The translations under genes and the position numbers were made by a program. From contig JBMFVX010000041.1 in assembly GCA_049965775.1 (NCBI GenBank), positions 1 to 22,728 of the forward strand: a stretch of DNA of 22,728 nt. The letters are read 5' to 3'. The notes below the pieces were generated by a model. The model did not search any database. It was given only the letters and a program-made list of their open reading frames with translations, and was not told where the DNA came from. This document shows positions 8,841 through 16,547 of the stretch, in pieces. Each line of letters opens with the position of its first letter. Within the stretch, counting starts at the first letter, position 1. This stretch comes from JABEVB01 sp049965775. GTDB lineage: Bacteria; Planctomycetota; Phycisphaerae; WQYP01.

Positions 8841-9377
8841 ATGAAACGACAATTTTTAAAAGGGCGGCGAATGATTGTTGACAGCACTGTAGAACCGGTC
8901 ATGCCCATGCTGCGTGCGGTAGGCAAAATACCCAGCGGGCTTTTTGTTCTTACGGCGGGGCAGGGGCCGCAGATGTGCGCCATGCTGGTCTCGTTTGTGC
9001 AGCAGTTAAGCATGGAGCCAATTTGCATCGGTGCCGCGGTGCATAAGGATCGGGCCATCGGCAAAGCCATAGAGCACGGAGGCGGTTTTACGCTCAACAT
9101 TTGCCATGCGGGCGATCGGGCCTTGCTGCGGCGCTTTGCGGGCCGATCATTCATGGGAGATGCGGCAGCCCTTAAGGACCTTCCTTCCCGGCATTTGCCC
9201 AATGGGGCTGTGGTGCTTACCGAGGCGTGCGCCTATGTTTGCTGCGAGCGGCCCAGGGTGCTCGACTTCGGCGGCGATCACCTGCTGTATGTCGGCATTG
9301 CCGCCGACGGCGATGTGCTAACGCCCGACGACGCACGCCCTATGGTGCATGTTCGCCATGATGGCTCCAAATATTAA
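8841..9377 (+). CDS. Flavin reductase-like, FMN-binding split-barrel protein
   Basis: This is a 178-residue protein of the flavin reductase / flavoredoxin family. Such proteins bind FMN and either reduce flavin with NAD(P)H or pass electrons to a partner. The family core is visible from VGKIPSGLFVLTAG through CAMLVSFVQQLSMEPICIGAAVHKD and the GGGFTLNICHAG segment, followed by a LLRRFAG helix. The start at 8841 is chosen because GGAG stands six bases upstream and a -10 box lies at 8807-8812. The ATG at 8871 is a second possibility, closer to the usual N terminus. The next gene starts only 24 bases after the stop, so the two are almost certainly co-transcribed. A role supplying electrons for haem or sirohaem chemistry is an inference from that pairing only. 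Confidence 0.85.
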   Translation: MKRQFLKGRRMIVDSTVEPVMPMLRAVGKIPSGLFVLTAGQGPQMCAMLVSFVQQLSMEPICIGAAVHKDRAIGKAIEHGGGFTLNICHAGDRALLRRFAGRSFMGDAAALKDLPSRHLPNGAVVLTEACAYVCCERPRVLDFGGDHLLYVGIAADGDVLTPDDARPMVHVRHDGSKY

Positions 9378-9401
9378 TCTTTCTTGCGGGACATTGATCT
9401 A

Positions 9402-10553
9402 ATGAGTATCAACCTGACCACCGACCCTGAACCGCGAAACATTCCGATTAAAACGGATGACCCAGTTAACGCGCAAATTTTGAGTGTATCAGAAGACCAG
9501 ATCGCCGGCTTTGTGCCCGATCCGCTGGGGCGTATCAGCGAGCTTTCGGGCGTGGCGCTCAACACCGTAATTGAACGGCTGCGAGCCATGCTGGCTGCCG
9601 GCGTTATTCGGCGTATACGCCAGACGCTACTGGCTACAAACCTGGCCCAGGGCGCGCTGGTTGCGTGGCATATAGAACCGGAAAAACTCAATGCAGCTTT
9701 TGACTACATGTTCAAGCAGGACCCGTTTTCAGGCCATGTGGTTATACGGTCAACCGATGGCCAGACGATTGGGGCTTGCTACCGGCTGTGGACGACGCTG
9801 AAGGTTCCGCAGGGTTTTTCGATGCAGAGTCACTGTGATTTTTTAATGAGGCAGACCGGGGCGCAAGGCTACCGCATGATGCCCGCCAAGCGGCTGTTTG
9901 CCCTGGGTGTGGGCCATGTGCGCCGCCGCGGCATAGAGCCTGGCAGCATGGCCGAGGTGCCCGCCGAAGTGCTCGATACCGAAATAGTGCAGCTCAATGA
10001 AGAAGATTGGCGCGTGCTGGTAGCACTGAAGCGCGAATTTGCACCGCAGGAGTTGCGGGAGGATATGTGGCGTCCGCGCGCTGCCGAGGCCGGCGTGAGC
10101 TACGAGCGATTTTTGCAAGTCGCAGGCAGCCTGCACGAGCGCGGCGTTATCGGCAGGTTCTCAACTTTTTTAGAGCATGTTAAACCGCTGGCCACGGGCG
10201 AGCGCGTAACGCAGTACAACGCGCTGTTTCATTGGGCGGTGCCGCCGGGCCGCGAAATTGAGGCAGGTCAGCAGGTGGGGCGGTTTCATATTATGACGCA
10301 TGCGTACTGGCGCGAGGGCGGGCCCGAGTTTGGCAATGTCAACATCATGGGTGTGGCGCATGGGCGCGACAAGCAACTGCTGCTGGACCACAAAGCCGCC
10401 ATAGACAAACACATCGCGGCTATGGGCATGCCGGTAGCGTATACCAACGTATTCTGGGGCGGCCGCAGCGAAATAAAGCCCAGCGAAATTGAGCCACAGG
10501 CCTACCGCGACTGGTGCGCTAAAGTAGGGCTTGTGGCTGCGCCGGGGGCGTAA
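9402..10553 (+). CDS. Two-domain siroheme decarboxylase / Lrp-AsnC-like protein (AhbA-AhbB type fusion)
   Basis: The 383-residue protein contains two copies of the HTH plus RAM-like ferredoxin fold found in Lrp/AsnC regulators and in siroheme decarboxylases (AhbA, AhbB, NirD/L/G/H). The first HTH lies at about 24-72 and the second at about 198-252. The second half carries THAYWR (H300, Y302), GVAHG (H320) and a closing RSEIKPSEIE, which resemble the SHCY, MxHG and rExK marks of AhbB. The first half lacks these His motifs and has CYRLW and SHCDFL instead. Siroheme decarboxylases turn sirohaem into didecarboxysirohaem in the alternative haem pathway or in haem d1 synthesis. The ATG at 9402 is preferred over the TTG at 9384. 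It is co-transcribed with the flavin-reductase-like gene. A transcriptional regulator remains the alternative reading. Confidence 0.72.
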   Translation: MSINLTTDPEPRNIPIKTDDPVNAQILSVSEDQIAGFVPDPLGRISELSGVALNTVIERLRAMLAAGVIRRIRQTLLATNLAQGALVAWHIEPEKLNAAFDYMFKQDPFSGHVVIRSTDGQTIGACYRLWTTLKVPQGFSMQSHCDFLMRQTGAQGYRMMPAKRLFALGVGHVRRRGIEPGSMAEVPAEVLDTEIVQLNEEDWRVLVALKREFAPQELREDMWRPRAAEAGVSYERFLQVAGSLHERGVIGRFSTFLEHVKPLATGERVTQYNALFHWAVPPGREIEAGQQVGRFHIMTHAYWREGGPEFGNVNIMGVAHGRDKQLLLDHKAAIDKHIAAMGMPVAYTNVFWGGRSEIKPSEIEPQAYRDWCAKVGLVAAPGA

Positions 10554-10608
10554 ATATTTTGGCGGGCGCGGGTAGGGTCTCTCGCTGTGAGAAATAAGAG
10601 GATTGTCA

Positions 10609-11868
10609 TTACATCACGCGGCACCACAGGCATTTAAGGTAGCCGCTCTCGGGGTAATCGGTCATAACCGGGTGATCCATCCCCGGCCCGGTGGCTTGAA
10701 TGATTTGCACGCGGCGGCGGGCGCTGCGGGCAGCCCCGCGCACAATATTCTGAAACTCTGCCATGTCCACAAGGCCGCTGCATGAGCACGTTACCAGAAT
10801 GCCGCCGGGCTTTATCAACGGCAGCGCCAGCTTGTTGAGGTCGAAATATTTTTGCCGCCCCTCGGCAAACTCCAGCCGCCCGCCGATGAGTTTGGGCGGG
10901 TCGAGCACAATAACGTCGTAGATGCGGTTGTTCTGCTGCATTTGCCGCAGGTATGGAAAGCTGTCGGCATGCACGGTTTCGTAGCGGTTGGGCGCAATGC
11001 GGTTGAGATTGGCGTTGCGGCGGGCCAGGGCGATGGCGTTTTCGTCGAGGTCTACGGCTGTTACATGTTTGGCTTTGCCCAGCAGGGCGGCATAAATGCC
11101 AAAGCCGCCGCTGTAGCAGCACATATCGAGTACGTCGGCCTCGGCGGTAAAGCGGGTGAGGGCCAGGCGGTTGTCGCGCTGGTCGCAGAAAAAGCCGGTT
11201 TTGTGCCCGCCGGCAAGGTCAATCTGAAAGCGCACGGCGTTTTCGGCGATGATGGTGCTTGCGGGGCTTGACGATTCAGGTGGGTTGGCGGCCAAGGCCG
11301 GGAGTTTGAAGCCCTCGGCAAGCTGAATGTGTTCGTCAGCGCGAAAGAGTACATGTTCGACACCGAGCTGGGCGACCAGACATTCGCGAATTTGTTTCAT
11401 GCGGCGCTGCATCGCCACCGAAAACAGTTCCACCACAGCGCACGGGCCGAAGCGGTCTACAATCAGGCCGGGCAGGCCGTCGCCCTCGGCATGTACGACG
11501 CGCCAGGCCTCGCTCGTTGCGTTAAGCCGCAGTATGTCTTGCCGCAGTGCGATGGCCGCAGCGAGACGTGTGGACAAAAAGCTTTCATCCAGGGGGGTCG
11601 CGTCATAGCTGAGCATTCGCAGCGCGATTTGTGAATGGGTATTGAGCAGGCCGGCTCCAAAAACGGTTCCGTCGCGGTCGTACACCCGCACCAAATCGCC
11701 ATTGCGGGCGGTGGGGGCGATTCGGCCGATCATTTTTTGAAACACCACCGCGCTGAAATTGGCGTTGCGAAGCTGCACCCAGGGCAGGTCTTCGTTGTGG
11801 ACGATGGGCCGCATGCGGCCATGTTCGGCATCGGCGGGTGCGGCATTACGTAATCGAGTCGGCTTCAT
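10609..11868 (-). CDS. Class I SAM-dependent rRNA (cytosine-C5) methyltransferase, RlmI/RlmK-like
   Basis: The 419-residue protein has the layout of RlmI-type 23S rRNA m5C methyltransferases: an N-terminal PUA-like RNA-binding part (about 28-90), a middle domain with EGDGLPGLIVDRFG (128-141), and a Rossmann-fold methyltransferase domain. The marks are GHKTGFFCDQRDNR (221-234), SAM motif I VLDMCCYSGGFG (246-257), the acidic end of strand 2 in VTAVDLDE, and the catalytic region VLDPPKL (321-327) followed by TCSCSG (360-365). The usual target is cytosine 1962 of E. coli 23S rRNA, but the target here is not proven. The start at 11868 is kept because the PUA region begins soon after; the ATG at 11814 lacks a ribosome binding site. 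It converges with the siroheme-decarboxylase-like gene. Confidence 0.9.
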   Translation of the reverse strand: MKPTRLRNAAPADAEHGRMRPIVHNEDLPWVQLRNANFSAVVFQKMIGRIAPTARNGDLVRVYDRDGTVFGAGLLNTHSQIALRMLSYDATPLDESFLSTRLAAAIALRQDILRLNATSEAWRVVHAEGDGLPGLIVDRFGPCAVVELFSVAMQRRMKQIRECLVAQLGVEHVLFRADEHIQLAEGFKLPALAANPPESSSPASTIIAENAVRFQIDLAGGHKTGFFCDQRDNRLALTRFTAEADVLDMCCYSGGFGIYAALLGKAKHVTAVDLDENAIALARRNANLNRIAPNRYETVHADSFPYLRQMQQNNRIYDVIVLDPPKLIGGRLEFAEGRQKYFDLNKLALPLIKPGGILVTCSCSGLVDMAEFQNIVRGAARSARRRVQIIQATGPGMDHPVMTDYPESGYLKCLWCRVM

Positions 11869-12171
11869 GTGCTATATCCCAACGCAAGATGGGCTTTGGA
11901 GCAAGCGCAGTGCTGCCTGCGGGCCGCAAGAGCAGGAGAGTCCGGATAGTTGGCTCCTGCCCGCAGGGGCTGTCCCGGCCAGCGCGGGGAGATTTCGACA
12001 TCACTGCCGCAAACCCGATAGTTGGCTCCTGCGCTATCGGGATTTCGGCATCCCTGCCTCAACAGTTGAGCAGCCAGCCATTTTTAGCATCGCCAACGCC
12101 GCCTGATGCAATCTCATCCGGCCCGCCGCCCGAAGCATTTATACCCCTCATGAACCCTCGGGTTTTGGCGC
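11869..12171. repeat. Degenerate repeat cluster in a gene-free stretch
   Basis: No gene is supported between the methyltransferase start and the tRNA promoter. A 19-base unit, ccggatagttggctcctgc, lies at 11942-11960 and recurs at 12014-12032 (18 of 19 bases). A second unit, gatttcgacatcactgcc, at 11991-12008 recurs at 12041-12058 (16 of 18). The second copy of the first unit forms a hairpin, CCCGATAG ... CTATCGGG (12014-12021 with 12034-12041). A further segment, 11915-11936, reappears inverted at 3409-3430 with one mismatch. The pattern fits decayed copies of an interspersed repeat family. Confidence 0.6.
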
Positions 12172-12200
12172 TTGCTAATTGCCTGCAAAGGCCGTAATTT
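12172..12200 (+). promoter_or_regulatory. Promoter of tRNA-Phe
   Basis: TTGCTA (12172-12177) and TAATTT (12195-12200) are separated by 17 bases. This puts the predicted transcription start near 12207, eleven bases before the mature tRNA. Spacing and position fit a sigma70-type promoter. Confidence 0.6.
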
Positions 12201-12217
12201 ATTGGGTTCCAGCGTAC

Positions 12218-12290
12218 GGGTAGATAGCTCAGCTGGTAGAGCAATGGACTGAAAATCCATGTGTCGCCGGTTCGATTCCGGCTCTACCCA
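12218..12290 (+). tRNA. tRNA-Phe (anticodon GAA)
   Basis: The 73-base cloverleaf folds without mismatches. The acceptor stem is GGGTAGA with TCTACCC, the D stem GCTC with GAGC, the anticodon stem ATGGA with TCCAT, and the T stem GCCGG with CCGGC. The anticodon loop CTGAAAA gives GAA at 12251-12253, which reads Phe codons. The T loop is TTCGATT, the variable loop has five bases and the discriminator is A. The CCA end is not encoded and must be added after transcription. The gene stands alone with its own promoter and terminator. Confidence 0.97.
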
Positions 12291-12296
12291 TTGGCC

Positions 12297-12331
12297 ATGA
12301 ATATCTCACAATTCATCTTTTTATCGTTTTT
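12297..12331 (+). terminator. Rho-independent-type terminator after tRNA-Phe
   Basis: A six-base stem, ATGAAT with ATTCAT, and an 8-base loop stand seven bases after the tRNA. They are followed by a T-rich tail (CTTTTTATCGTTTTT). The stem is short and AT-rich, but the position and the T tract make the call likely. Confidence 0.65.
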
Positions 12332-12443
12332 CGCGCTGCCTGCCCCGTTCATTTGCCGCCAAGGTTATGGTGGTATGTACTGGCCTTAAACGGGCTGTTT
12401 TTTGCAATTTTCCGTCAATTTGGGAACTATTTTAGAGGGATTC

Positions 12444-14426
12444 ATGTTGCCGATCTCCAGCAGAATAAATTGGATTTTAGCGTCTCTGCTTATAACCTTG
12501 GCCGCTCTGTCCGGCAGTTTGGTACGGGCTGATGGTGCCGATGCCATCACACCCGCGCAGAAGAAACTGCTTGTATGGCACTTTGATCAATGCTCGTACA
12601 ATGCGCTTGGCTCGGTACTTACCTATTTTTACGGACCCGGTCCGGCTATTACCAACTCCAACCGCTCCGCGTTTGAGAAGAAGACGTTTTTCGACCCGCT
12701 TAATTCCACCGGCTATGGCGGCTATTACGGCTGGGCGCCGTGGACGAGTAAAATGGTTGACTCCGGCCGAATGGTTTGGAACGGCCATCGAGTTACCAAC
12801 CTCATCGGGGCCAATTTTTCGTTGGCGACGCACCTCGTACCCAAGGTGTTGGTCGGTCGCATTAAGAAAACGCACCACTATGTATTTTTCGCTCTCGTGT
12901 CATTTGAAAAGGGTGAACGCAATCGCCTGATTGCCCGCTTACGGCGCAAACTGAAAAAAGGGCCGGTACTTATTTGGACACCTTACGCCGCGGTGCTTAG
13001 CGGTAATAACCGCGCTATGCAATGGCATCAGGTTAAGCGGCTGTCACCCGGGCATTATCTTGTGCCATTTTCACCGCAGCTTACTCATGCGGTGGCCGTA
13101 TTTGCGATTCCGCACTCCAAGAAGGTGCTCGTGGTGGATGGCTCAAACCTGCACGGAGTATACCAAACCAGTGCCGGCACTGTGGTATGTACGGCCGCGG
13201 CGATGTCGGCATCGGTGCGGCTAAAACTCGGCGGCGGCACGATTTTGTCGCGCTGCGGCGATATGTACGGGGACCGCTTTGATGTGATGTTTTATAAGCC
13301 CAGGCACGCGGCTTTTATACCGTTGATGCCCCTGGAATACCGAGCGCAGGCACTTTGCGCCCTCGCCAAGGCGGGTGCTAATCGGGCAAGTTTGCAAGCA
13401 GGGTATGGTTTGCTGCCGCCAAATCAGCGTCCGGCGCTGTCGTTTCTTCTCGGCAATATGCCGCTGCATGATCTTCAAACAATTAGTGGCAGCTATTTAG
13501 CCAAAGATGTCTCGTTGGCGTATCAGGCAATGGCCAATCGCCCCTGGCATAGCCACGTACCCAAGCGTGTCTTTCTGCAGTACGTGCTGCCGTATGCCAA
13601 CCTGGATGAAGCCCGCGGCAATTGGCGTGAGCGGTTGATGCCCGTATGCCAACCGCTCGTAGCCCATTGCACCTCTGCGGGCGCGGCGGCGCTTGCACTC
13701 AACAAAGCAATCTTCCCGTTGTTTCATGTGAGTTACAACGCCCAAAAGCGTCCCATACCCAACGAAAGCCCATCGCAGTCTATTTCATCACACTACGATT
13801 CGTGCACCGGGCTTTCCATTTTGCTGGTAGATGCCTGCCGCAGCGTGGGTGTGCCGGCACGTATTGTAGGCACGCCCATGTGGGCCGTTCGTCGGGGGGA
13901 TGCCAACGGCAACAACGCGGGTAATCATACCTGGGTGGAAATATGGGATGGGCAGTGGCATGTACTGGGGGCATCGGAAGTTTCGCCTCTGGATAAAACA
14001 TGGTTTTTGAGTAATGCGGCACTCGCGTACGGCGCTCGCATGAAGCTTATTGATGGCATCTATGCCCATCGCATTTACACCGTTACATTTAAACGAAAAC
14101 CCGTGACTCCCGGCAACTGGTTTCCGATGGTTTGGGACTTAAACGATCATACGGTTTATGCGGATGATGTCTCGGCAGATTATGCAAACCGTCAACTGGT
14201 ATCGGTGCGCATTGCCGGCAGCGGCAAAGCGGCAACACCCGCCGTATTGGTGCTGCATCGCCAGGGCCGGCTCATCGCCGAGTTGCCGGTACGTGGAAGC
14301 GTGAAGCTGTGGCTGTCGGTCGGCGGGCACTATAGTGCCGAGGTGCGGCTCGCGGGTAAGACGTCGCGCAAGACGATAGCGGTTCCGCAAAAGGCGCCAT
14401 TTGCCGTTGAGTTATCCATTCCCTGA
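12444..14426 (+). CDS. Secreted protein with cysteine-protease-like N-terminal region and transglutaminase core
   Basis: From the ATG at 12444 (GAGGGA a few bases upstream) the protein has 660 residues with a clear signal peptide (hydrophobic about 10-26, cleavage near LVRA-D). An upstream ATG at 12402 would bury the signal. Numbering from 12444, the C-terminal half has a transglutaminase-like core: Cys in DSCTGLS (C454), His in NHTWVEIW (H495) and the GASEVSPLDKTWF segment that stands in for the acidic member in this subfamily. An all-beta tail of about 100 residues follows. The N-terminal third has CSYNALGSVLTYFYG (C50), LTHAVAVF (H215) and VLVVDGSN (D232), an order and spacing like C39 or papain-type peptidases. 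That part is my inference. Natural role and substrates are unknown. The gene converges with tsaE and follows the tRNA. Confidence 0.75.
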   Translation: MLPISSRINWILASLLITLAALSGSLVRADGADAITPAQKKLLVWHFDQCSYNALGSVLTYFYGPGPAITNSNRSAFEKKTFFDPLNSTGYGGYYGWAPWTSKMVDSGRMVWNGHRVTNLIGANFSLATHLVPKVLVGRIKKTHHYVFFALVSFEKGERNRLIARLRRKLKKGPVLIWTPYAAVLSGNNRAMQWHQVKRLSPGHYLVPFSPQLTHAVAVFAIPHSKKVLVVDGSNLHGVYQTSAGTVVCTAAAMSASVRLKLGGGTILSRCGDMYGDRFDVMFYKPRHAAFIPLMPLEYRAQALCALAKAGANRASLQAGYGLLPPNQRPALSFLLGNMPLHDLQTISGSYLAKDVSLAYQAMANRPWHSHVPKRVFLQYVLPYANLDEARGNWRERLMPVCQPLVAHCTSAGAAALALNKAIFPLFHVSYNAQKRPIPNESPSQSISSHYDSCTGLSILLVDACRSVGVPARIVGTPMWAVRRGDANGNNAGNHTWVEIWDGQWHVLGASEVSPLDKTWFLSNAALAYGARMKLIDGIYAHRIYTVTFKRKPVTPGNWFPMVWDLNDHTVYADDVSADYANRQLVSVRIAGSGKAATPAVLVLHRQGRLIAELPVRGSVKLWLSVGGHYSAEVRLAGKTSRKTIAVPQKAPFAVELSIP

Positions 14427-14438
14427 TGTGACAGAGCT

Positions 14439-14461
14439 GGAGCCTTCGGTAAACAGGCTCC
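14439..14461. terminator. Hairpin between convergent genes
   Basis: GGAGCC (14439-14444) and GGCTCC (14456-14461) form a six-base stem with an 11-base loop, midway between the stop codons of the transglutaminase gene and tsaE. No T-run follows on either strand, so it is a weak candidate for a two-way terminator. The ggctcctg part also occurs in the repeat units near 11950 and 12025. Confidence 0.35.
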
Positions 14462-14475
14462 TGGGTGAATTGTCG

Positions 14476-14961
14476 CTATGCCAACGCCATTTGCATAAGC
14501 AATTGCTGCGATTGCTCGCCTTGAGCTGTAAGCAGCCAATCGCGTGATTGTGGCCCCGTCACTTCGCCGGTGATGGTGAGCAGATCGGCAGGCAATAGCT
14601 CCGGCACGCGGGCAGCCCATTCAAGTACCACGAGGCCATTCTGGCAAATAAGCTCTTCAAAGCCGACCGCCGCAAACTGATCCGCCGATGCAATGCGATA
14701 AGCGTCGAGATGGTATACGGTTTTGGCTGTGGCAAGTAGGGACGATTTTTCATAGATGTTCAGCAGCACATACGTGGGGCTGCTTACCAATGAAACGTCG
14801 GCAACGCCGGCGCCGGCGGCAATACCGCGAACAAGCTGCGTTTTACCCGCCCCCAGCGGCCCATTAAGTGCCATGACCTGGCCCGGTCGGGCAAGCTCGC
14901 CGAGGCGGCGCCCCAGCGCGAGCGTGTCGTCAACCGATTGACTTATGAAATGGCGCGTCAT
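14476..14961 (-). CDS. tsaE: tRNA threonylcarbamoyladenosine biosynthesis ATPase TsaE
   Basis: TsaE is the small P-loop ATPase that works with TsaB and TsaD to install t6A at position 37 of ANN-decoding tRNAs in the cytoplasm. The 161-residue length is typical. The Walker A motif is GPLGAGKT, the family HLDAYRI segment (matching HxDxYR) follows VYHLD, and VVLEWAARVPELLP matches the usual IEWPE region. The ATG overlaps the thiL stop by four bases (ATGA, 14958-14961). There is no ribosome binding site of its own, so translation is probably coupled to thiL. tsaB and tsaD are not in the window. Confidence 0.95.
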   Translation of the reverse strand: MTRHFISQSVDDTLALGRRLGELARPGQVMALNGPLGAGKTQLVRGIAAGAGVADVSLVSSPTYVLLNIYEKSSLLATAKTVYHLDAYRIASADQFAAVGFEELICQNGLVVLEWAARVPELLPADLLTITGEVTGPQSRDWLLTAQGEQSQQLLMQMALA

Positions 14962-15890
14962 GGTGCAGTTCCCCGGTGCTCAAAGCCGTCGGCGGGCCAT
15001 GGCTGCAGTATGCCATCGGGCGATCGCACATGAAGCTCCGGCGGGCGGGTCATTTCGCCGATGATGGTCAGCGGAACGTCGGCAAGGTGGGTGGGAAGCT
15101 GCGCGGCGCCATGCGGGCTTAGCGTAAAAAGAAGTTCGTAGTCTTCACCATCGCACAGCGCGTGATGAGCCGGGCTGCGGCCATCTTGTTTGGCAAGTTG
15201 TATGGCGTCGGGGTGAACTGGCAACTTTGCTTCATCCACAACTGCGCCGAGGCCCGAAGCTGCCGCGAGCCGGGGTAAATCGGCGGCAAGGCCATCGGAC
15301 AGGTCCATCATGCTGTGAACCGGGGCGATGGTTTGCAGAAGTGAGGCCAGTTTGATGCGTGGCGTAAACGTCAGGTGCCGCCCCAGGATGCTGCCTCCAA
15401 GTTTGCCGCTCACTACAATGGCATCGGCAAGTTGAGCGCCGCGGCGCTGCACCGGGCGTTGAGTTGCAAAGCCCAGAGCTGAAACCGTTATGACCAGCGG
15501 CTGTTGCCAAATGGCAGTATCGCCGCCGACCAGCGGGCAGTTGAATTCGGCGGCGGCATTGCGGCAGGCGGTGAGCAGTGCTTGCGCGGCGGCAAGGGGC
15601 ATATCCGCCGGCAATGCGACCGATACCATAATGGCCGCTGGCGCGGCGGCCATCGCGGCACAGTCTGAAAGGCAGCGGTTGACCGCTTTACGGCCGGCTG
15701 CCGCAGGCCCGCAGGTTGCAAGGTTAAAATGCACGCCATCGAGCACCTGATCAATTTTTAGAAGCGCCAAGCCTGCCGCCGCATGAGGCGGAATTGCAAC
15801 CGCGGCCATATCATCGCCGATGGGCACCGGTACCGCGGCATCCGGCCGGACGCTGTGCGTAAGCCAATGTAAAAGGTCGTTCTCTCGCAT
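14958..15890 (-). CDS. thiL: Thiamine-monophosphate kinase
   Basis: ThiL phosphorylates thiamine monophosphate with ATP to give thiamine pyrophosphate, the last step of thiamine coenzyme synthesis. The 310-residue protein has the N-terminal IGDDMAAV metal-binding motif, KIDQVLDGVHF (matching the conserved TDxxVEGVHF), CPLVGGDTA, VSGKLGGSILGR, the DLSDGLAADL motif and CDGEDYELLFT. All are expected for the PurM-like fold. No TPP riboswitch is visible upstream, and the start codon appears to lie at the transcription start. The gene forms an operon with tsaE through a four-base overlap. Confidence 0.96.
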   Translation of the reverse strand: MRENDLLHWLTHSVRPDAAVPVPIGDDMAAVAIPPHAAAGLALLKIDQVLDGVHFNLATCGPAAAGRKAVNRCLSDCAAMAAAPAAIMVSVALPADMPLAAAQALLTACRNAAAEFNCPLVGGDTAIWQQPLVITVSALGFATQRPVQRRGAQLADAIVVSGKLGGSILGRHLTFTPRIKLASLLQTIAPVHSMMDLSDGLAADLPRLAAASGLGAVVDEAKLPVHPDAIQLAKQDGRSPAHHALCDGEDYELLFTLSPHGAAQLPTHLADVPLTIIGEMTRPPELHVRSPDGILQPWPADGFEHRGTAP

Positions 15891-15896
15891 GACGAT

Positions 15897-15925
15897 ATTA
15901 TATGGCTGATGGCATCAAGATGTTA
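15897..15925 (-). promoter_or_regulatory. Promoter of thiL-tsaE, predicted leaderless
   Basis: Read on the minus strand, a consensus TATAAT (15902 to 15897) ends six bases before the thiL ATG at 15890. Seventeen bases upstream stands TAACAT as a weak -35. Transcription would start at or next to the A of the start codon, and no Shine-Dalgarno sequence precedes it. A perfect 10-base palindrome, TATGGCCATA (15924-15933), touches the -35 region and could be an operator. Confidence 0.5.
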
Positions 15926-15999
15926 TGGCCATACATCGCCTGGCGAAAACGTGCCAAAGGCTGTTAGCGGCCAGTTGGCCTCGGCAACTTCAAAGGACG

Positions 16000-16461
16000 C
16001 TACTGCAGCGGGCGGATGTCAAGATCAAAGTCGTTGGCCAGAGCGGTGAGGCTGGTAAAGTGAATTTGCGCCATGCCGTAGCCCTGTACGCGAATGGTAT
16101 TCCAGCCGGAGGTTTGCTCCACTTGCACCCCCTGCGAGTTTAAGAAGCGGTACTGGTATTCAAGATAAAGCTCGTGGCTGGTGAGGTTGCGAATGGGCAC
16201 CACAATATCAAGCTGGCCGTCGCCGACGCGCGATGGAACCGGCTCTTTGACAACAACTTTGCCCAGGTAATGCCAGTTGGTAAGGTGCACCTGCGGGTAG
16301 GGGTTCATGTTGTCGGCAAAGGGTACGATAGGACCGCAGCCGGCAAGTCCAATCATAAGTACTGCGGCCAGCAAACCCGCAACGAGGCTGGTTCTAATAC
16401 GAAGCAGCGACTGTAGCCAGTTGCCAGAGGTGACTCTTTGAGAATACAGTTGAACGTTCAT
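16000..16461 (-). CDS. YcfL-like lipoprotein (DUF1425)
   Basis: The 153-residue protein has an N-terminal hydrophobic segment (about 25-40) ending in a lipobox, GLAGC, with Cys at 42, so it should be lipid-anchored on the outer side of a membrane. The mature part matches the YcfL/DUF1425 beta-sandwich: NPYPQVHL, RNLTSHELYLEYQYRFLNSQG, a TSGWNTIRV stretch and a closing ALANDFDLDIRPL. The start is supported by GGGGAG nine bases upstream. In enterobacteria ycfL lies beside lpoB, the gene of a peptidoglycan-synthase activator. Here an LpoB-like lipoprotein gene lies directly upstream with an 86-base gap, so the two probably act together in cell-wall work. The function of YcfL itself is not known. 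Confidence 0.78.
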   Translation of the reverse strand: MNVQLYSQRVTSGNWLQSLLRIRTSLVAGLLAAVLMIGLAGCGPIVPFADNMNPYPQVHLTNWHYLGKVVVKEPVPSRVGDGQLDIVVPIRNLTSHELYLEYQYRFLNSQGVQVEQTSGWNTIRVQGYGMAQIHFTSLTALANDFDLDIRPLQ

Positions 16462-16547
16462 GGTGAATACTCCCCTTGGCCAACGCGAAAAATATTACCG
16501 GTATCCAGGGCGGTTGGCCGCCCAATATGCCGGTTGTGTTTCACCTG

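Noticed and set aside
8447..9202. Minus-strand open frame of about 250 codons across the divergent promoter region
   Set aside because: It runs through the 5' ends of two well supported genes and has no motifs.
14958..15999. Possible TPP riboswitch before thiL
   Set aside because: The predicted transcription start leaves no leader and no TPP-aptamer core motifs are seen in the 109 bases upstream.
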